The notes beneath the pieces are model-generated. The model was given only the letters and a program-made list of their open reading frames with translations, was not told the DNA's origin and made no database searches. Positions 17,444-26,336 of a stretch of DNA of 64,000 bases are shown piece by piece. Source of the stretch: Candidatus Bathyarchaeota archaeon. GTDB lineage: Archaea; Thermoproteota; Bathyarchaeia; Bathyarchaeales; Bathycorpusculaceae. The DNA lies in the NCBI GenBank assembly GCA_013388895.1, contig JACAEK010000013.1, positions 46,908 through 110,907 on the forward strand, written 5' to 3'. The translations under genes and the position numbers were made by a program. Position 1 is the first letter of the stretch; every line of letters starts with the position of its first letter.

Positions 17444-18448
17444 ATGCCCGAAAAAGTTGGAGTAGCCGTAGTAGGCGTAGGATTTGTAGGCGGAGCCGCC
17501 CATGTGCCCAGCTTCAAAAAAATTGAAGGCTCTAACCTTATAGCCTTATGTGCAAGAACAGAAACACGCGTAAAACCTCTCGCAGAAAAGTACGAAGTGA
17601 AATACGTTTTGGACTATGACAAGCTTCTGGACGACCCAAAGCTTGACGCAGTGGTTTTGTCGGTTCCGACGCCTTTGCACTTTGATTCAGCTATGAAGGC
17701 CTTAAGAAAAGGTAAACATGTTTTATGTGAGATGCCAATTGCGCCGAGAATAGAGCAGGTGAGGGAGCTACAGAGAGTTGCGGACAAGGCGGGAGTAATT
17801 CTGATGCCTGTTTTGAACTTCCGATTTGCGCCGATTTATCTGAAAATTAAGGAGATGATTAAGGCTGGAGCGATTGGCAAACCAATAGCTATTCATTTCC
17901 GCGAGTTTATACCAACTAAGGGCTTGGCTGAGCAATGGCCTGTTGGGTCTTGGGCGTGGGACATTGAAAAAAGCGGTGGCTATCCGGATTTTACGCTTTC
18001 TGTGTGGTCTCTTGACATGTTCAGATGGATGTTTGAAAGCGAGATTAGGGACGTAGAGTGGATGGTTAACTATCCACCAATTGCTATGTATGGCGGAATA
18101 TTTGGTTATAACACGATGGGTGTGATAAAATTCGCAAATGGCATTGTGGGTTCACTGCACTACGGGGCTTCAGCAACACCATCAGCCGCTATCAGCCGAC
18201 TGGAAGTGTACGGCGACAACACGAACGTGCTACATGCTATAAACGTGGATAAGATACTTCTTTATGGCGACCAAGAGAAACCGCAGGAGTTTACTGTGGA
18301 AGTGAAAGGCACGAAAGTTTGGGGACACAGACAACTAGACGAGCACTTCATAGACTGCATATTAAACAAGAAGAAGCCGCAGGTAACTGCAGAAGATGGC
18401 ATAAAAGCGCAGGAAATAGCACAAAAAATCGTAGAACACATCAAATAG
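17444..18448 (+). CDS. Gfo/Idh/MocA family NAD(P)-dependent oxidoreductase
   Basis: 334 residues from the ATG at 17444, which has AGGTGA eight bases upstream; the frame is also open from a GTG at 17435. The N-terminal Rossmann domain has VAVVGVGFVGGAAHVPSF, and residues about 90-100 have GKHVLCEMP, the Gfo/Idh lysine motif EKP changed to CEMP. The C-terminal domain has SWAWDIEKSGGYPDFTLSVW. Substrates in this family are sugars, inositols or bile-pigment-like compounds and cannot be assigned. A possible TATA box (TTTTATATTG, about 17396) lies upstream. Confidence 0.85.
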   Translation: MPEKVGVAVVGVGFVGGAAHVPSFKKIEGSNLIALCARTETRVKPLAEKYEVKYVLDYDKLLDDPKLDAVVLSVPTPLHFDSAMKALRKGKHVLCEMPIAPRIEQVRELQRVADKAGVILMPVLNFRFAPIYLKIKEMIKAGAIGKPIAIHFREFIPTKGLAEQWPVGSWAWDIEKSGGYPDFTLSVWSLDMFRWMFESEIRDVEWMVNYPPIAMYGGIFGYNTMGVIKFANGIVGSLHYGASATPSAAISRLEVYGDNTNVLHAINVDKILLYGDQEKPQEFTVEVKGTKVWGHRQLDEHFIDCILNKKKPQVTAEDGIKAQEIAQKIVEHIK

Positions 18449-18454
18449 CTGCAA

Positions 18455-18649
18455 CTATATTTCTCGTATTTCGCATTGCAGTTTCTTTATAATTTCTTCG
18501 GCTTTCAACGGCTGAGCCTTCAAAGTGTAAAGCTGCCGTGGCGTACGAAGCTTCAACTTCACAACATCTTTAAGCCTTTTCACTGCGCAGTATTCAGCGC
18601 GTCCGCTTATCTCAATGAACTTTTCAGTGTCAACTATTTCCGAAGGCAT
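18455..18649 (-). CDS. rpl38e: Ribosomal protein eL38
   Basis: 64 residues. The pattern EIVDTEKFIEISGRAEYC, VKRLKDVVKLKLRTPRQLYT and LKAEEIIKKL matches the whole eL38 family, a small basic protein of the large subunit. Archaeal eL38 is found mainly in Thermoproteota-type lineages, which supports the placement of this genome. It ends six bases from the convergent Gfo/Idh/MocA gene and is about 35 bases downstream of tRNA-Val on the same strand. Confidence 0.88.
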   Translation of the reverse strand: MPSEIVDTEKFIEISGRAEYCAVKRLKDVVKLKLRTPRQLYTLKAQPLKAEEIIKKLQCEIREI

Positions 18650-18684
18650 ACATTCACACTTTCAATTCGCGTTTTTATTTGTTT

Positions 18685-18762
18685 TGGTGGGCCGGACCGG
18701 ATTTGAACCGGTGACCTTCCGCACGTCAAGCGGATGTCCTGACCGAGCTAGACTACCAGCCC
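18685..18762 (-). tRNA. tRNA-Val (anticodon GAC)
   Basis: Read on the minus strand, the acceptor stem GGGCTGG pairs with CCGGCCC, followed by discriminator A and an encoded CCA (18685-18687). Anticodon stem TCCGC/GCGGA closes the loop TTGACGT with anticodon GAC. The T-arm is ACCGG-TTCAAAT-CCGGT. No intron. This is the isoacceptor for GUC and GUU codons. Confidence 0.95.
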
Positions 18763-18953
18763 TTTGCATTTTCACTAATAGAGCCATTATTTAAGAGATT
18801 TGGGTCTATGATATTATGGTCTATTGGGTTAGTATTAAAAAGTTTATTTTTCCATCCAACGTTTCTGGGATTTCGCAAATGGATGCCCACTATGATTTCT
18901 TATTATCGAACATCTTGGATATTCAATATTGACTTCTGCAAAGATTATATTGT

Positions 18954-19910
18954 TCATTCCCAATGTTCGTTGAAGTGCATACCAAGGAGTACTGCATCTT
19001 TTGCGTTACAGTATCCATCGTCGTTAATGTCCGCGTTAGGATTGTAGTCTCCAAAGGAATAGAAAGCCACTCCTAAAGCAACGGCATCCTCAGCATTAAC
19101 AAATTTATCACCATTAATATCTCCCAGAATCGTGATGAAAACCCATCCATTAGTAAATAGGTTGTCAATCGTGGTTGTTTCCTTTGGCACTGGGTGAGCA
19201 TATGCACCCACTGTATAGTTGCCTTTGGCAAGATCCGTAGTAATCCATGATACTGTTGTTGATGTAGAGCTTAGACAATTTAGAGTAACACTACTTGTTG
19301 TTACTGACGTAAAGTTTGCATATATTGTTAGGTTGAAGGTTTCTAGATAATATCCCAAGTTTGAAACATTCAACTCAACTCTCAAAGAACAGGCCGCCCC
19401 CACAATATTCTTGTTTAATTTCATATTTTCAATAGCAATGTCGTGTAATGTATATTCAAATTTTAGGGTGTCATAAACGACAACATCTGCTACATCCGCA
19501 GAAGCTATTATAGTCCAGTTTCCGAACCACTCCAAAGGATCATTCTTGGAAAAAGGAAGTCTATAGCTTGCAGTAGCGATACCAGACGCGTTGGTTAATC
19601 CAGAAAGAATGGTGAAAAGGTCTCCGTGTGGGGCAAGTGCTTCGAAGGCTACTATCTCATTTTGTATTGGCCATCCATTGTATGTGACGTTTGCATAAAG
19701 AAATACCAGCTCTGCTGGACCAAAGGAACCACTTGGTGTATAATTTCCAATTCCTCCTTTTTGAGTAAAGACATCTAGCTCTCTGCCTGACTGAGCCTCA
19801 TGAATGTTTTTACCGCTTGTTTGCATATTTGCGGTAACAATTTTTCCTGAAAACTGACTTGCAATTAGAAGGGAAAGAAAAGTCAACAGCAGAAAGGTTT
19901 TTCCTCTCAT
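18954..19910 (-). CDS. Secreted protein with C-terminal dockerin-like repeats
   Basis: 318 residues from the ATG at 19910 (GGGGAG upstream); the frame is open from a TTG at 19922. A signal peptide is visible (GKTFLLLTFLSLLIASQF). The middle has two Ig-like/CARDB-like beta domains rich in N-glycosylation sequons (NVTYNG, FNLTIYANFT). The C-terminal 60 residues hold two EF-hand-like loops, DINGDKFVNAEDAV and DINDDGYCNAKDAV, 36 residues apart, which is the type I dockerin pattern. Dockerins bind cohesins on other secreted proteins; no cohesin gene is in the window. Confidence 0.8.
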   Translation of the reverse strand: MRGKTFLLLTFLSLLIASQFSGKIVTANMQTSGKNIHEAQSGRELDVFTQKGGIGNYTPSGSFGPAELVFLYANVTYNGWPIQNEIVAFEALAPHGDLFTILSGLTNASGIATASYRLPFSKNDPLEWFGNWTIIASADVADVVVYDTLKFEYTLHDIAIENMKLNKNIVGAACSLRVELNVSNLGYYLETFNLTIYANFTSVTTSSVTLNCLSSTSTTVSWITTDLAKGNYTVGAYAHPVPKETTTIDNLFTNGWVFITILGDINGDKFVNAEDAVALGVAFYSFGDYNPNADINDDGYCNAKDAVLLGMHFNEHWE

Positions 19911-20077
19911 GTTTCTCCCCAAATATTATTTGTGCTTGAGATTATTATCATTTCTGAAAAAAGATTCTATTTATTGTATATGCATGTGAGTGCACTACTT
20001 TTAGAACATGTTGTTCTTGGAAAAAATCAATTAGAAAATAGAAAAAGAAGAGGATTAGATCAGAGTTGTGATTGCAT

Positions 20078-20242
20078 CTAGATTTTTCTTTTGTTCAGGA
20101 CTGATCTGAATTTCTTTCCACAACATTCAAACAATCCAATAGTAAGCTCTGTTCTCTTGCCACTCTTGTCTTTTCTTCCAGCCATCTTCCAAGTCTTCTT
20201 AGGAGTACTGACTTCTCTTTTACATTTAGGACATTTAGCCAC
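20078..20242 (-). CDS. Cren7-like chromatin protein with N-terminal zinc ribbon
   Basis: 54 residues from a GTG at 20242, which has AGGTGA five bases upstream; the frame is open to 20296. It begins with CPKC, then KTWKMAGRKDKSG, RTELTIGLFECCGKKFR and a basic end. The W-x-G-R...IGLF...G-K-x-FR pattern resembles the DNA-binding sheet of Cren7, the small chromatin protein of Thermoproteota, with CPKC and a CC pair added. DNA binding is inferred. It could instead be a plain zinc-ribbon protein. Confidence 0.5.
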   Translation of the reverse strand: MAKCPKCKREVSTPKKTWKMAGRKDKSGKRTELTIGLFECCGKKFRSVLNKRKI

Positions 20243-20465
20243 AATAGTCACCTTTTGAACAATACATAACGATGAAGATAAAACATTTTCCATCAAAAAA
20301 GTGAAGGAGGCTAATTGTTTATTGACTGCTCTAGCTCTTTCACGCAGTCATTACTCTTTTTTTCAGGTCTAACAAGCAAATTATGTATATATTATGGATA
20401 TTAAGTAGCAATTCATAATGTTTTTCAGTAAATTAATTGTTCTGCATGTGATTGGTGGTGAAATC

Positions 20466-20561
20466 GTGACACCTAGAGTACGACCTTTTATGCGAAGAAA
20501 ACCCGGACAGAAAAGAAGAACAGTCCACGTAAAGGGCCATTACAGAACCAAAGCAGCCTAA
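20466..20561 (+). CDS. Small very basic protein (31 residues)
   Basis: GTG at 20466 with GGTGA seven bases upstream. The sequence begins MTPRVRPFMRRKPGQ and continues KRRTVHVKGHYRTK. It has about 14 basic residues in 31 and no acidic residue, like a nucleic-acid-binding or ribosome-associated peptide. An ATG further upstream is also in frame (MFFSKLIVLHVIGGEIV before it), but the Shine-Dalgarno favours the GTG. The family is not recognised. Confidence 0.45.
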   Translation: MTPRVRPFMRRKPGQKRRTVHVKGHYRTKAA

Positions 20562-20784
20562 CCGACAACAATTTACGCCTGCGCGAAGGCCGCTGCTATA
20601 ATTATTCCTTAATCTACTTGGCTGAATAGCTGACCCTTTGCTAGTGTGTACTTTCTTCTGAAGTAGATTGACAAGAAATCCGCGTTTGTACAGTCTAATT
20701 TGAATTGTGAATTTTGACTTGACATTCATAACCATTATGCATTCGACTGGCGTAGATGGTTTACCTACTATAATAAGGGATTCC

Positions 20785-22410
20785 ATGCACTGTAAAAAGC
20801 TGTTAAACCTAATTCTTCTCTGTTTTTTCAGTGCTTCATTAGTGTTAAGGCTGGACATTTCTGTTCAGACTTGGGCAAGTCAAGAATATCAACAGTATGT
20901 GAATAATTATCTGAACTCTGGAGTTCTTGGGAATTGGACCTATTTGGAGAAGCCTCTGTTTCCAATTGCATTTAACGAATCACAGATATTTATCGGTCAA
21001 AATTGGAGCGTCGTCACTCCGCTCTTAGCCAATCATAGCTATCATATCTACTGCTATGGAGAATGGATCAATAATAGTTCTGAGCCTCAAACGGATTATG
21101 ACATATATGTGTATGATCCGCTAGGCGAGATGGTGGGATATCATACTGAATCCGCCGGACTTCCTGAACATCTAGGCACAAGCACCGAAGAACCCTTCTT
21201 TGTGCCAAAAACCTCTGGAAACTACACTTTTACCATAAAAAATGACCCTCGAGAAAGCAACGGCTCAAAACCAGCCACATTCATGATAATCGAAAACGTC
21301 GAATGCAATGTTTGGCATCAGCATTATGTTGAAGGCAAAGACAACAGTAGCTTACCTGTTTTTACAACAAGCTGGGCATACGAGTTTTTCACTGATAGCA
21401 AACATGTTGAGGTTTGGGTCACCGTTCCAGATACTCTTGACATGTACGAAGCTAGAGTTTACCTTATGGCGAACCCCAAATCGGGAAAGGGAGTTACACT
21501 GAACGGAGTTCCCTTGGCTTGGGAGCCCGGACTTTACAGTGAAATATCTACACCATATGGGGGATACAACCTCGAAAGCGAAGAATACAGAGGGCTAGCC
21601 TACGCTAGCTGCGAATTTCACGGTCAAGACATGCTTCTCAACTTCACTTCGTCTTCTTCTGGACCGACCCTCTATCACCTAGTTTTCATCGGCGAGAATG
21701 GTTTTGGAACAATAGAGTATCTAGTAAAAACCGAATTTGCAAATACACGTTTGGAGCCCTTAACTGTTCCGGGCAGAGTCTACCCATACAATGAAACAGT
21801 AATTGCCTACACTTCAAACGCAACGGATCTTGTGGACGCGACTTTACAGTATTCCACAGATGGTTGGAGGAACATAACTGCCTTAACAATGGAACTTGTT
21901 GACAATAGAACTTGTAGAGCCGTTATACCAGGACAGCAAGCTGGAACTTCTGTGAGTTACAGAGTGGCTGCAAACGACGTTATCAAAAATGTTCTTTACG
22001 CAAGCGGAGTCTACCCAGTGAAATATCCTTCTAGGCTGAACATATCACTATCTCGCAATACGATTATAATTGGAGAGAATATTACAGTCAGGGGAAACCT
22101 AAGTCTAGCCAGTGAATCTCTCAGAATCACCGTAACTTTTGCTTCACAAAACATAACAAAGTCTATAACAAGCCTCACACTTGAGAACGGTTCTTTCACT
22201 GCCAGCTACAAACCTGAAATTCTGGGCACATGGGAAGTGCAGGCATTTTTCGCAGAAGACGAATTCGCATACGAAAGCGCAAGCACCACACTTACCGCGA
22301 AAGTTGACGAACCATCAATCTTTGCCAAGTATTCCCTCTACATAGGCGGCGGGGTAGGCGCCACAATAGTTGCAGGTATAATAGTTTATTTGAAAAAGTC
22401 AAGGCAGTAA
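20785..22410 (+). CDS. Surface-anchored protein with pre-peptidase-like and Ig-like domains
   Basis: 541 residues from the ATG at 20785 (AAGGGA upstream); the frame is open from 20707. A signal peptide is visible (KLLNLILLCFFSASLVL). Residues about 60-170 look like a PPC-type beta domain (YDIYVYDPLGEMV, SGNYTFTIKND). Two more Ig-like domains follow (VDATLQYSTDGW; IIIGENITVRGNLSL). The protein ends with a membrane helix (YIGGGVGATIVAGIIVYL) and KKS, placing it outside the cell, anchored at its C-terminus. Many N-x-S/T sequons suggest S-layer-type glycosylation. No catalytic motif was seen. Confidence 0.7.
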   Translation: MHCKKLLNLILLCFFSASLVLRLDISVQTWASQEYQQYVNNYLNSGVLGNWTYLEKPLFPIAFNESQIFIGQNWSVVTPLLANHSYHIYCYGEWINNSSEPQTDYDIYVYDPLGEMVGYHTESAGLPEHLGTSTEEPFFVPKTSGNYTFTIKNDPRESNGSKPATFMIIENVECNVWHQHYVEGKDNSSLPVFTTSWAYEFFTDSKHVEVWVTVPDTLDMYEARVYLMANPKSGKGVTLNGVPLAWEPGLYSEISTPYGGYNLESEEYRGLAYASCEFHGQDMLLNFTSSSSGPTLYHLVFIGENGFGTIEYLVKTEFANTRLEPLTVPGRVYPYNETVIAYTSNATDLVDATLQYSTDGWRNITALTMELVDNRTCRAVIPGQQAGTSVSYRVAANDVIKNVLYASGVYPVKYPSRLNISLSRNTIIIGENITVRGNLSLASESLRITVTFASQNITKSITSLTLENGSFTASYKPEILGTWEVQAFFAEDEFAYESASTTLTAKVDEPSIFAKYSLYIGGGVGATIVAGIIVYLKKSRQ

Positions 22411-22516
22411 CCTACAAATAATATCACGGCATATCTTTAAGCATAGTATTGTGGCATTTGGTTTTTGCTACGGTTTGGTAGAAAATGAGAGTGGAGACGT
22501 CGCCGTCGTCAACACG

Positions 22517-23038
22517 CTATTTTTCAGTGCTCTTAAGCGTTAACAGATGCTCAGCCAAGGTTCGAAAAGTCAAGTGTCGATAGTGAATCTTGTCGTCTAG
22601 GTTTATCAGGAAACTTTCTGTTTTGCTTTCCAAGTGGGGACTTCTTTTTATTTCTTCAATAAGTTCTGCATAGGACGCATAGTCTTTGTGGAATGAACCG
22701 ACAACGCCGGTGTATCCTAAACCCATGCCTCTTTCAATCACAACAATATTCGACGGTGCCTTCTTCGCTAGCTCCTGAGCAATTTGTCTCACTTTGTCTG
22801 CCTCTTCTGGGCTAATAGCGGTTTTCATATTGATAAAAGTCAAAGCAAACAGATGATAACCAAGCTTAACAAAGTTAGGCATCACCGTATACTCCAAAAT
22901 ATTGCCTTCTCCCTCTAGCTTGGCTCTCAACCGTGTTATAGTAGGCTGTGACACACCAATCGCTCTTGCCAATTCTCTGTCACTTCTGCGGCTATTCTTC
23001 ATAAGTTCAGAAATCAGTCTCAACTTAACATCCTTCAT
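22517..23038 (-). CDS. Lrp/AsnC-type transcription regulator
   Basis: 173 residues from the ATG at 23038. The open frame extends 95 codons upstream but that part is the antisense of tRNA-Ser, so the later ATG is chosen. The N-terminal helix-turn-helix is clear (DRELARAIGVSQPTITRLRAKLE). The C-terminal part is an alpha/beta sensor domain with the pattern of an Lrp-like ligand domain (FALTFINM, VVIERGMGLGYTGVVGSF). The target genes are unknown. It stands alone between the surface-protein gene and tRNA-Ser. Confidence 0.82.
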   Translation of the reverse strand: MKDVKLRLISELMKNSRRSDRELARAIGVSQPTITRLRAKLEGEGNILEYTVMPNFVKLGYHLFALTFINMKTAISPEEADKVRQIAQELAKKAPSNIVVIERGMGLGYTGVVGSFHKDYASYAELIEEIKRSPHLESKTESFLINLDDKIHYRHLTFRTLAEHLLTLKSTEK

Positions 23039-23143
23039 GTGACAGGCATCCTTTAACAAGCATCTCCTGGGGCAATAATTAAACTTATTCAATAAAAAAC
23101 AAACAAAACATTTTAGAAGGCACGAACCTAACTGGTTAAAGAA

Positions 23144-23253
23144 GCCGGGATGGCAGAGTGGATAATGCGCAGGCCTTGAGGCGAAAAACTCATTTATCGC
23201 AAGCAAGCCTGTGGACCCTCTGGTCCGCATGGGTTCGAATCCCATTCCCGGCG
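23144..23253 (+). tRNA. tRNA-Ser (anticodon TGA) with a 25-base intron
   Basis: Acceptor GCCGGGA pairs with TCCCGGC; discriminator G73 at 23253; CCA is not encoded. The anticodon stem CAGGC/GCCTG holds CTTGAG plus A38, giving anticodon TGA (23177-23179). The intron 23181-23205 lies at the canonical 37/38 site and contains its own GCGA/TCGC stem. The long variable arm (GGACC...GGTCC) and G73 point to serine, not leucine. The splicing endonuclease EndA is at 42277-42834. Confidence 0.93.
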
Positions 23254-23435
23254 CTTCACATTGGTCCTTTGAAGAAAAGGCTAATTGCAATAACTGTGGT
23301 TTCTGCGAGAGTCCAGTCCACACTTACATATGAAGAAACTGTTTTGAGCGTCTGATTTTTTTGGGTTTCTGACGTTTTAAACGTCAGGTTTATGTATCAA
23401 TGACGGGTAAAGATGAGTCAACAGTGCTGTGAAAT

Positions 23436-23978
23436 GTGGGAAAAAGGTTGCTGGAAGGCGAAAAAATAAACCTAAAGAACGCTTCGAAAGATGACGTCTC
23501 ATTAGTAATGCAATGGTGGACTGACCCGCAATACATGGGTGAATACCAAGATATCATGTCGCTTTCCAAAGAAGAACTTGAAAAAGTTATGCTTGAAAAC
23601 ACAATCTTCTTCATAATCGAGAAGAAGAATGGAACCAAAATCGGCCACATTGGCAGTTGGATGCTGGGCAGAACTATGGAAATAGGCTTCGCTTTAGTTC
23701 CGAACGAAAGAAGAAAAGGTTACGGTGCCGAAGCCATCCGACTAATTGTAGACTATCTGTTCCTCACAAAAGACATCGTTAGAATTCAAGTATCAACAGA
23801 CACTGAAAACGTAGCCTCTCAAAAAGCCTTGGAAAAAGCTGGTTTTTCAAAAGAGGGAACCATGAGAAAAGCATAGTACACAAGGGGAAAGTACAAAGAC
23901 CATTATCTTTACAGCATTCTTAGGGAAGAACAGAAAGAACCAAGCGCTCTTCGACACATGTTGAAGGGGGTGAAGTGA
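23436..23978 (+). pseudogene. RimJ/RimL-type GNAT acetyltransferase interrupted by in-frame TAG
   Basis: GTG at 23436 opens a GNAT domain with FALVPNERRKGYGAEAIRL (acetyl-CoA loop) and NVASQKALEKAGFSKEGTMR. At 23874-23876 an in-frame TAG cuts it, but the same frame goes on as YTRGKYKDHYLYSILREE to TGA at 23976-23978, which is the normal C-terminal strand of this family. One base change (TAG to TAC or TAT) would repair it. It is either a pseudogene, a sequence error or a suppressed stop. TAG is used as a normal stop elsewhere (cdhE, psh), so general recoding is unlikely. Confidence 0.75.
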
Positions 23979-24060
23979 AGGTTGCTTGATGTTCCCGTAT
24001 GAAAGGTCTCTTTCTGTTGATTATGTTTGAGAGAATAAGCGAACAATAAAAAAGTGGATT

Positions 24061-26145
24061 CTAGAGATTCAGCATGTTCAGCAAGTTGTATTCGACGATT
24101 AATGCAGCGAACAATGAAGCAATTAGAGACATTACTGTAATCATTGTGTTGAGTGAAGGCCCTGCTGTATCTTTGAATGGGTCGCCAACCGTGTCACCTA
24201 CTACCGCTGCCTTGTGAGCCTCTGAGCCTTTCCCGCCGTGAACACCTGATTCAATAAGCTTCTTGGCATTGTCCCAAAGACCGCCAGCGTTAGCCATAAG
24301 CAGAGCAAAGAGCAAACCTGAAAATATGCTTCCAGCTAAGTAGCCGCCCAAGGCTTGAATTCCACCAATAAATCCGACAATCAACGTTACGCCTATTGTC
24401 AAGATGCTTGCAGGCATAAGTTCTTTCAATGCTCCTACCGTAGCTATGTCGACGCATTTCGCATAGTCTGGTTTGACGCCTTCTTTTCCTTCTCTCAACC
24501 CAGGAATTTCCTTGAATTGCCTTCGGATTTCTGCAATCATTCTCTCAGCATTTCTCCCAACTCCAAGCATCACCATAGCTGAGAATGCGGCTGGCATGGC
24601 AATGCCGACGAAAGCGCCCATTAAGACCAACGGGTTCATCAAGTCGAACGTGATAACTCCGCCTGCCTCTTCTGCTGTCTGCTTAAATGCTGCCAAAAGC
24701 GCAATCACAGTTAACCCCGCAGCACCAATAGCGAAACCTTTTGTGATTGCTTTTGCTGTGTTTCCTGCTGAGTCAAGTTCGTCCGTTATGCGGATTACAT
24801 CTTCACCCAAGCCTGCTTGTTCTGCTATCCCTCTCGAGTTGTCAACTATGGGTCCGTAAGCGTCGTTTGATATTATGAGGCCAACGATTGAAAGCATTCC
24901 TAGGGCCGCCATGCCTATACCATACAACGCGTAGTCGGTTCCAAGTGGAGCGCACAAGAAGTAAGCTACTGTTGAAGCCACGCCTATGCCTATGAGAGGT
25001 GGGAAAACACTATGCAAACCGTACGAGAACCCTGTGATTATGTTCGTCGCAGTTCCAGTTGTCGAAGCTTGGGCGGTCTTCAATACAGGAGCCTTGTCAT
25101 CTGATGTGAAATAGTCAGAAGTCATTCCAATTATTACACCTGCAATCAGTCCAACGATGGCAGCGCCCCATATTCGCCATTCATAATTCAGGAAATAAGT
25201 AGCTACAGCAGTCATAACTGCAAAAATCGTGCAAGTCACGTAAGTGCCCATGTTCAGCGCATTTCCAGGATCTCCTTTTTTGCCCACTCTCACCGTCAAT
25301 GCTCCTAAAACAGCCGCTAGTATGCCTAGACCCGCAAACACCAGAGGCATCTGTAGAAAGACACCAGTAGAACCAGGAAGCAGATTAAGAAGCTGTCCTA
25401 ATATCAGAACAGCGACTATACTTGCTACGTAGGAGTCGAATAGATCCGCACCCATTCCAGCAACATCGCCGACATTGTCGCCTACATTATCAGCTATTAC
25501 CGCTGGGTTTCTAGGGTCGTCCTCTGGTATGCCAAGTTCAACCTTACCAACAAGGTCTGCGCTTATGTCAGCTGTCTTGGTGTATATGCCTCCACCTGCC
25601 TTGGCGAACAAAGCTAAGGCGCTTGCACCAAAACTGAAGCCTAGGATAATGTGTGGATCTCCAGTTAGCAGGTACACGATGCTTACACCGAGCAAACCTA
25701 ACCCGACAACTGCGAAGCCCATCACTGCACCGCCACGAAAACCTATTGGAAAAGCTTTGTTCAACCCATTTCTTGCTGCATTGGCTGCTTTTGCATTTGC
25801 CTTCGTTGCGACAGACAAGCCTAAGTATCCCGCTAGAGCTGAGCAGAAAGAGCCAAACAGATATGCCAACGCAATTGCCAAATGTTCTACGAGGTTTGCT
25901 CCCGAGTCCCATATGGGTGGAAACGGTAAGAAAACGAAGATCAAGACGGAGACCACTCCAACAAACATTGTCAATGTTCTATATTCTCGCTTCAGAAACG
26001 CGTAGGCGCCTTCTGTGATTGCAGAGGAAATCTCCTTCATTCTTTCGGTTCCACTGTCCTGACTGTTCACGTAACGATAAAAGTATAAGCCCACAACAAT
26101 TGAAACCAATGCAGACAACGGTGCTATGAACCATGGATCAATCAA
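24061..26145 (-). CDS. hppA: Membrane-bound H+-translocating pyrophosphatase (K+-independent type)
   Basis: 694 residues with about 16 membrane helices. The substrate loops are intact: GGGIYTKTADISADLVGK, DDPRNPAVIADNVGDNVGD and, near the end, KAAVVGDTVGDPFKDTAGPS. GNTAKAITKGFA has lysine at the position that marks the K+-independent H+-pumping class (Ala in K+-dependent enzymes). It hydrolyses PPi and pumps protons. PPi from acetyl-CoA synthetase and tRNA synthetases would be its fuel. The start is TTG, 11 bases after GGAG. Confidence 0.96.
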   Translation of the reverse strand: MIDPWFIAPLSALVSIVVGLYFYRYVNSQDSGTERMKEISSAITEGAYAFLKREYRTLTMFVGVVSVLIFVFLPFPPIWDSGANLVEHLAIALAYLFGSFCSALAGYLGLSVATKANAKAANAARNGLNKAFPIGFRGGAVMGFAVVGLGLLGVSIVYLLTGDPHIILGFSFGASALALFAKAGGGIYTKTADISADLVGKVELGIPEDDPRNPAVIADNVGDNVGDVAGMGADLFDSYVASIVAVLILGQLLNLLPGSTGVFLQMPLVFAGLGILAAVLGALTVRVGKKGDPGNALNMGTYVTCTIFAVMTAVATYFLNYEWRIWGAAIVGLIAGVIIGMTSDYFTSDDKAPVLKTAQASTTGTATNIITGFSYGLHSVFPPLIGIGVASTVAYFLCAPLGTDYALYGIGMAALGMLSIVGLIISNDAYGPIVDNSRGIAEQAGLGEDVIRITDELDSAGNTAKAITKGFAIGAAGLTVIALLAAFKQTAEEAGGVITFDLMNPLVLMGAFVGIAMPAAFSAMVMLGVGRNAERMIAEIRRQFKEIPGLREGKEGVKPDYAKCVDIATVGALKELMPASILTIGVTLIVGFIGGIQALGGYLAGSIFSGLLFALLMANAGGLWDNAKKLIESGVHGGKGSEAHKAAVVGDTVGDPFKDTAGPSLNTMITVMSLIASLFAALIVEYNLLNMLNL

Positions 26146-26336
26146 GATTTATCACTTCTCCGGCTAAAGTTCTCCTTTCTTTTTAAATACTCCTACAGTG
26201 AATTGCAATTTATCTTATAAACTTATTTGCCAACATTTGCCCTTCGTCAGAAAAGATTATAACCAATGTCTCTACACAGATAGAGTTTATTACGTTAGAT
26301 TTAGGAGAGGAGAAGACGTCAAAACCTTGGCATGCC

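Noticed and set aside
20433..20858. 141-codon minus-strand open frame
   Set aside because: It is antisense to the small basic ORF and to the start of the surface-protein gene and shows no protein family pattern.
23144..23253. tRNA-Leu identity for the class II tRNA
   Set aside because: The anticodon loop is CTTGAGA with anticodon TGA and the discriminator is G; archaeal tRNA-Leu has A73.
23039..23323. N-terminal extension of the Lrp regulator
   Set aside because: The extension reads through the antisense of tRNA-Ser; the ATG at 23038 starts just before the helix-turn-helix domain.
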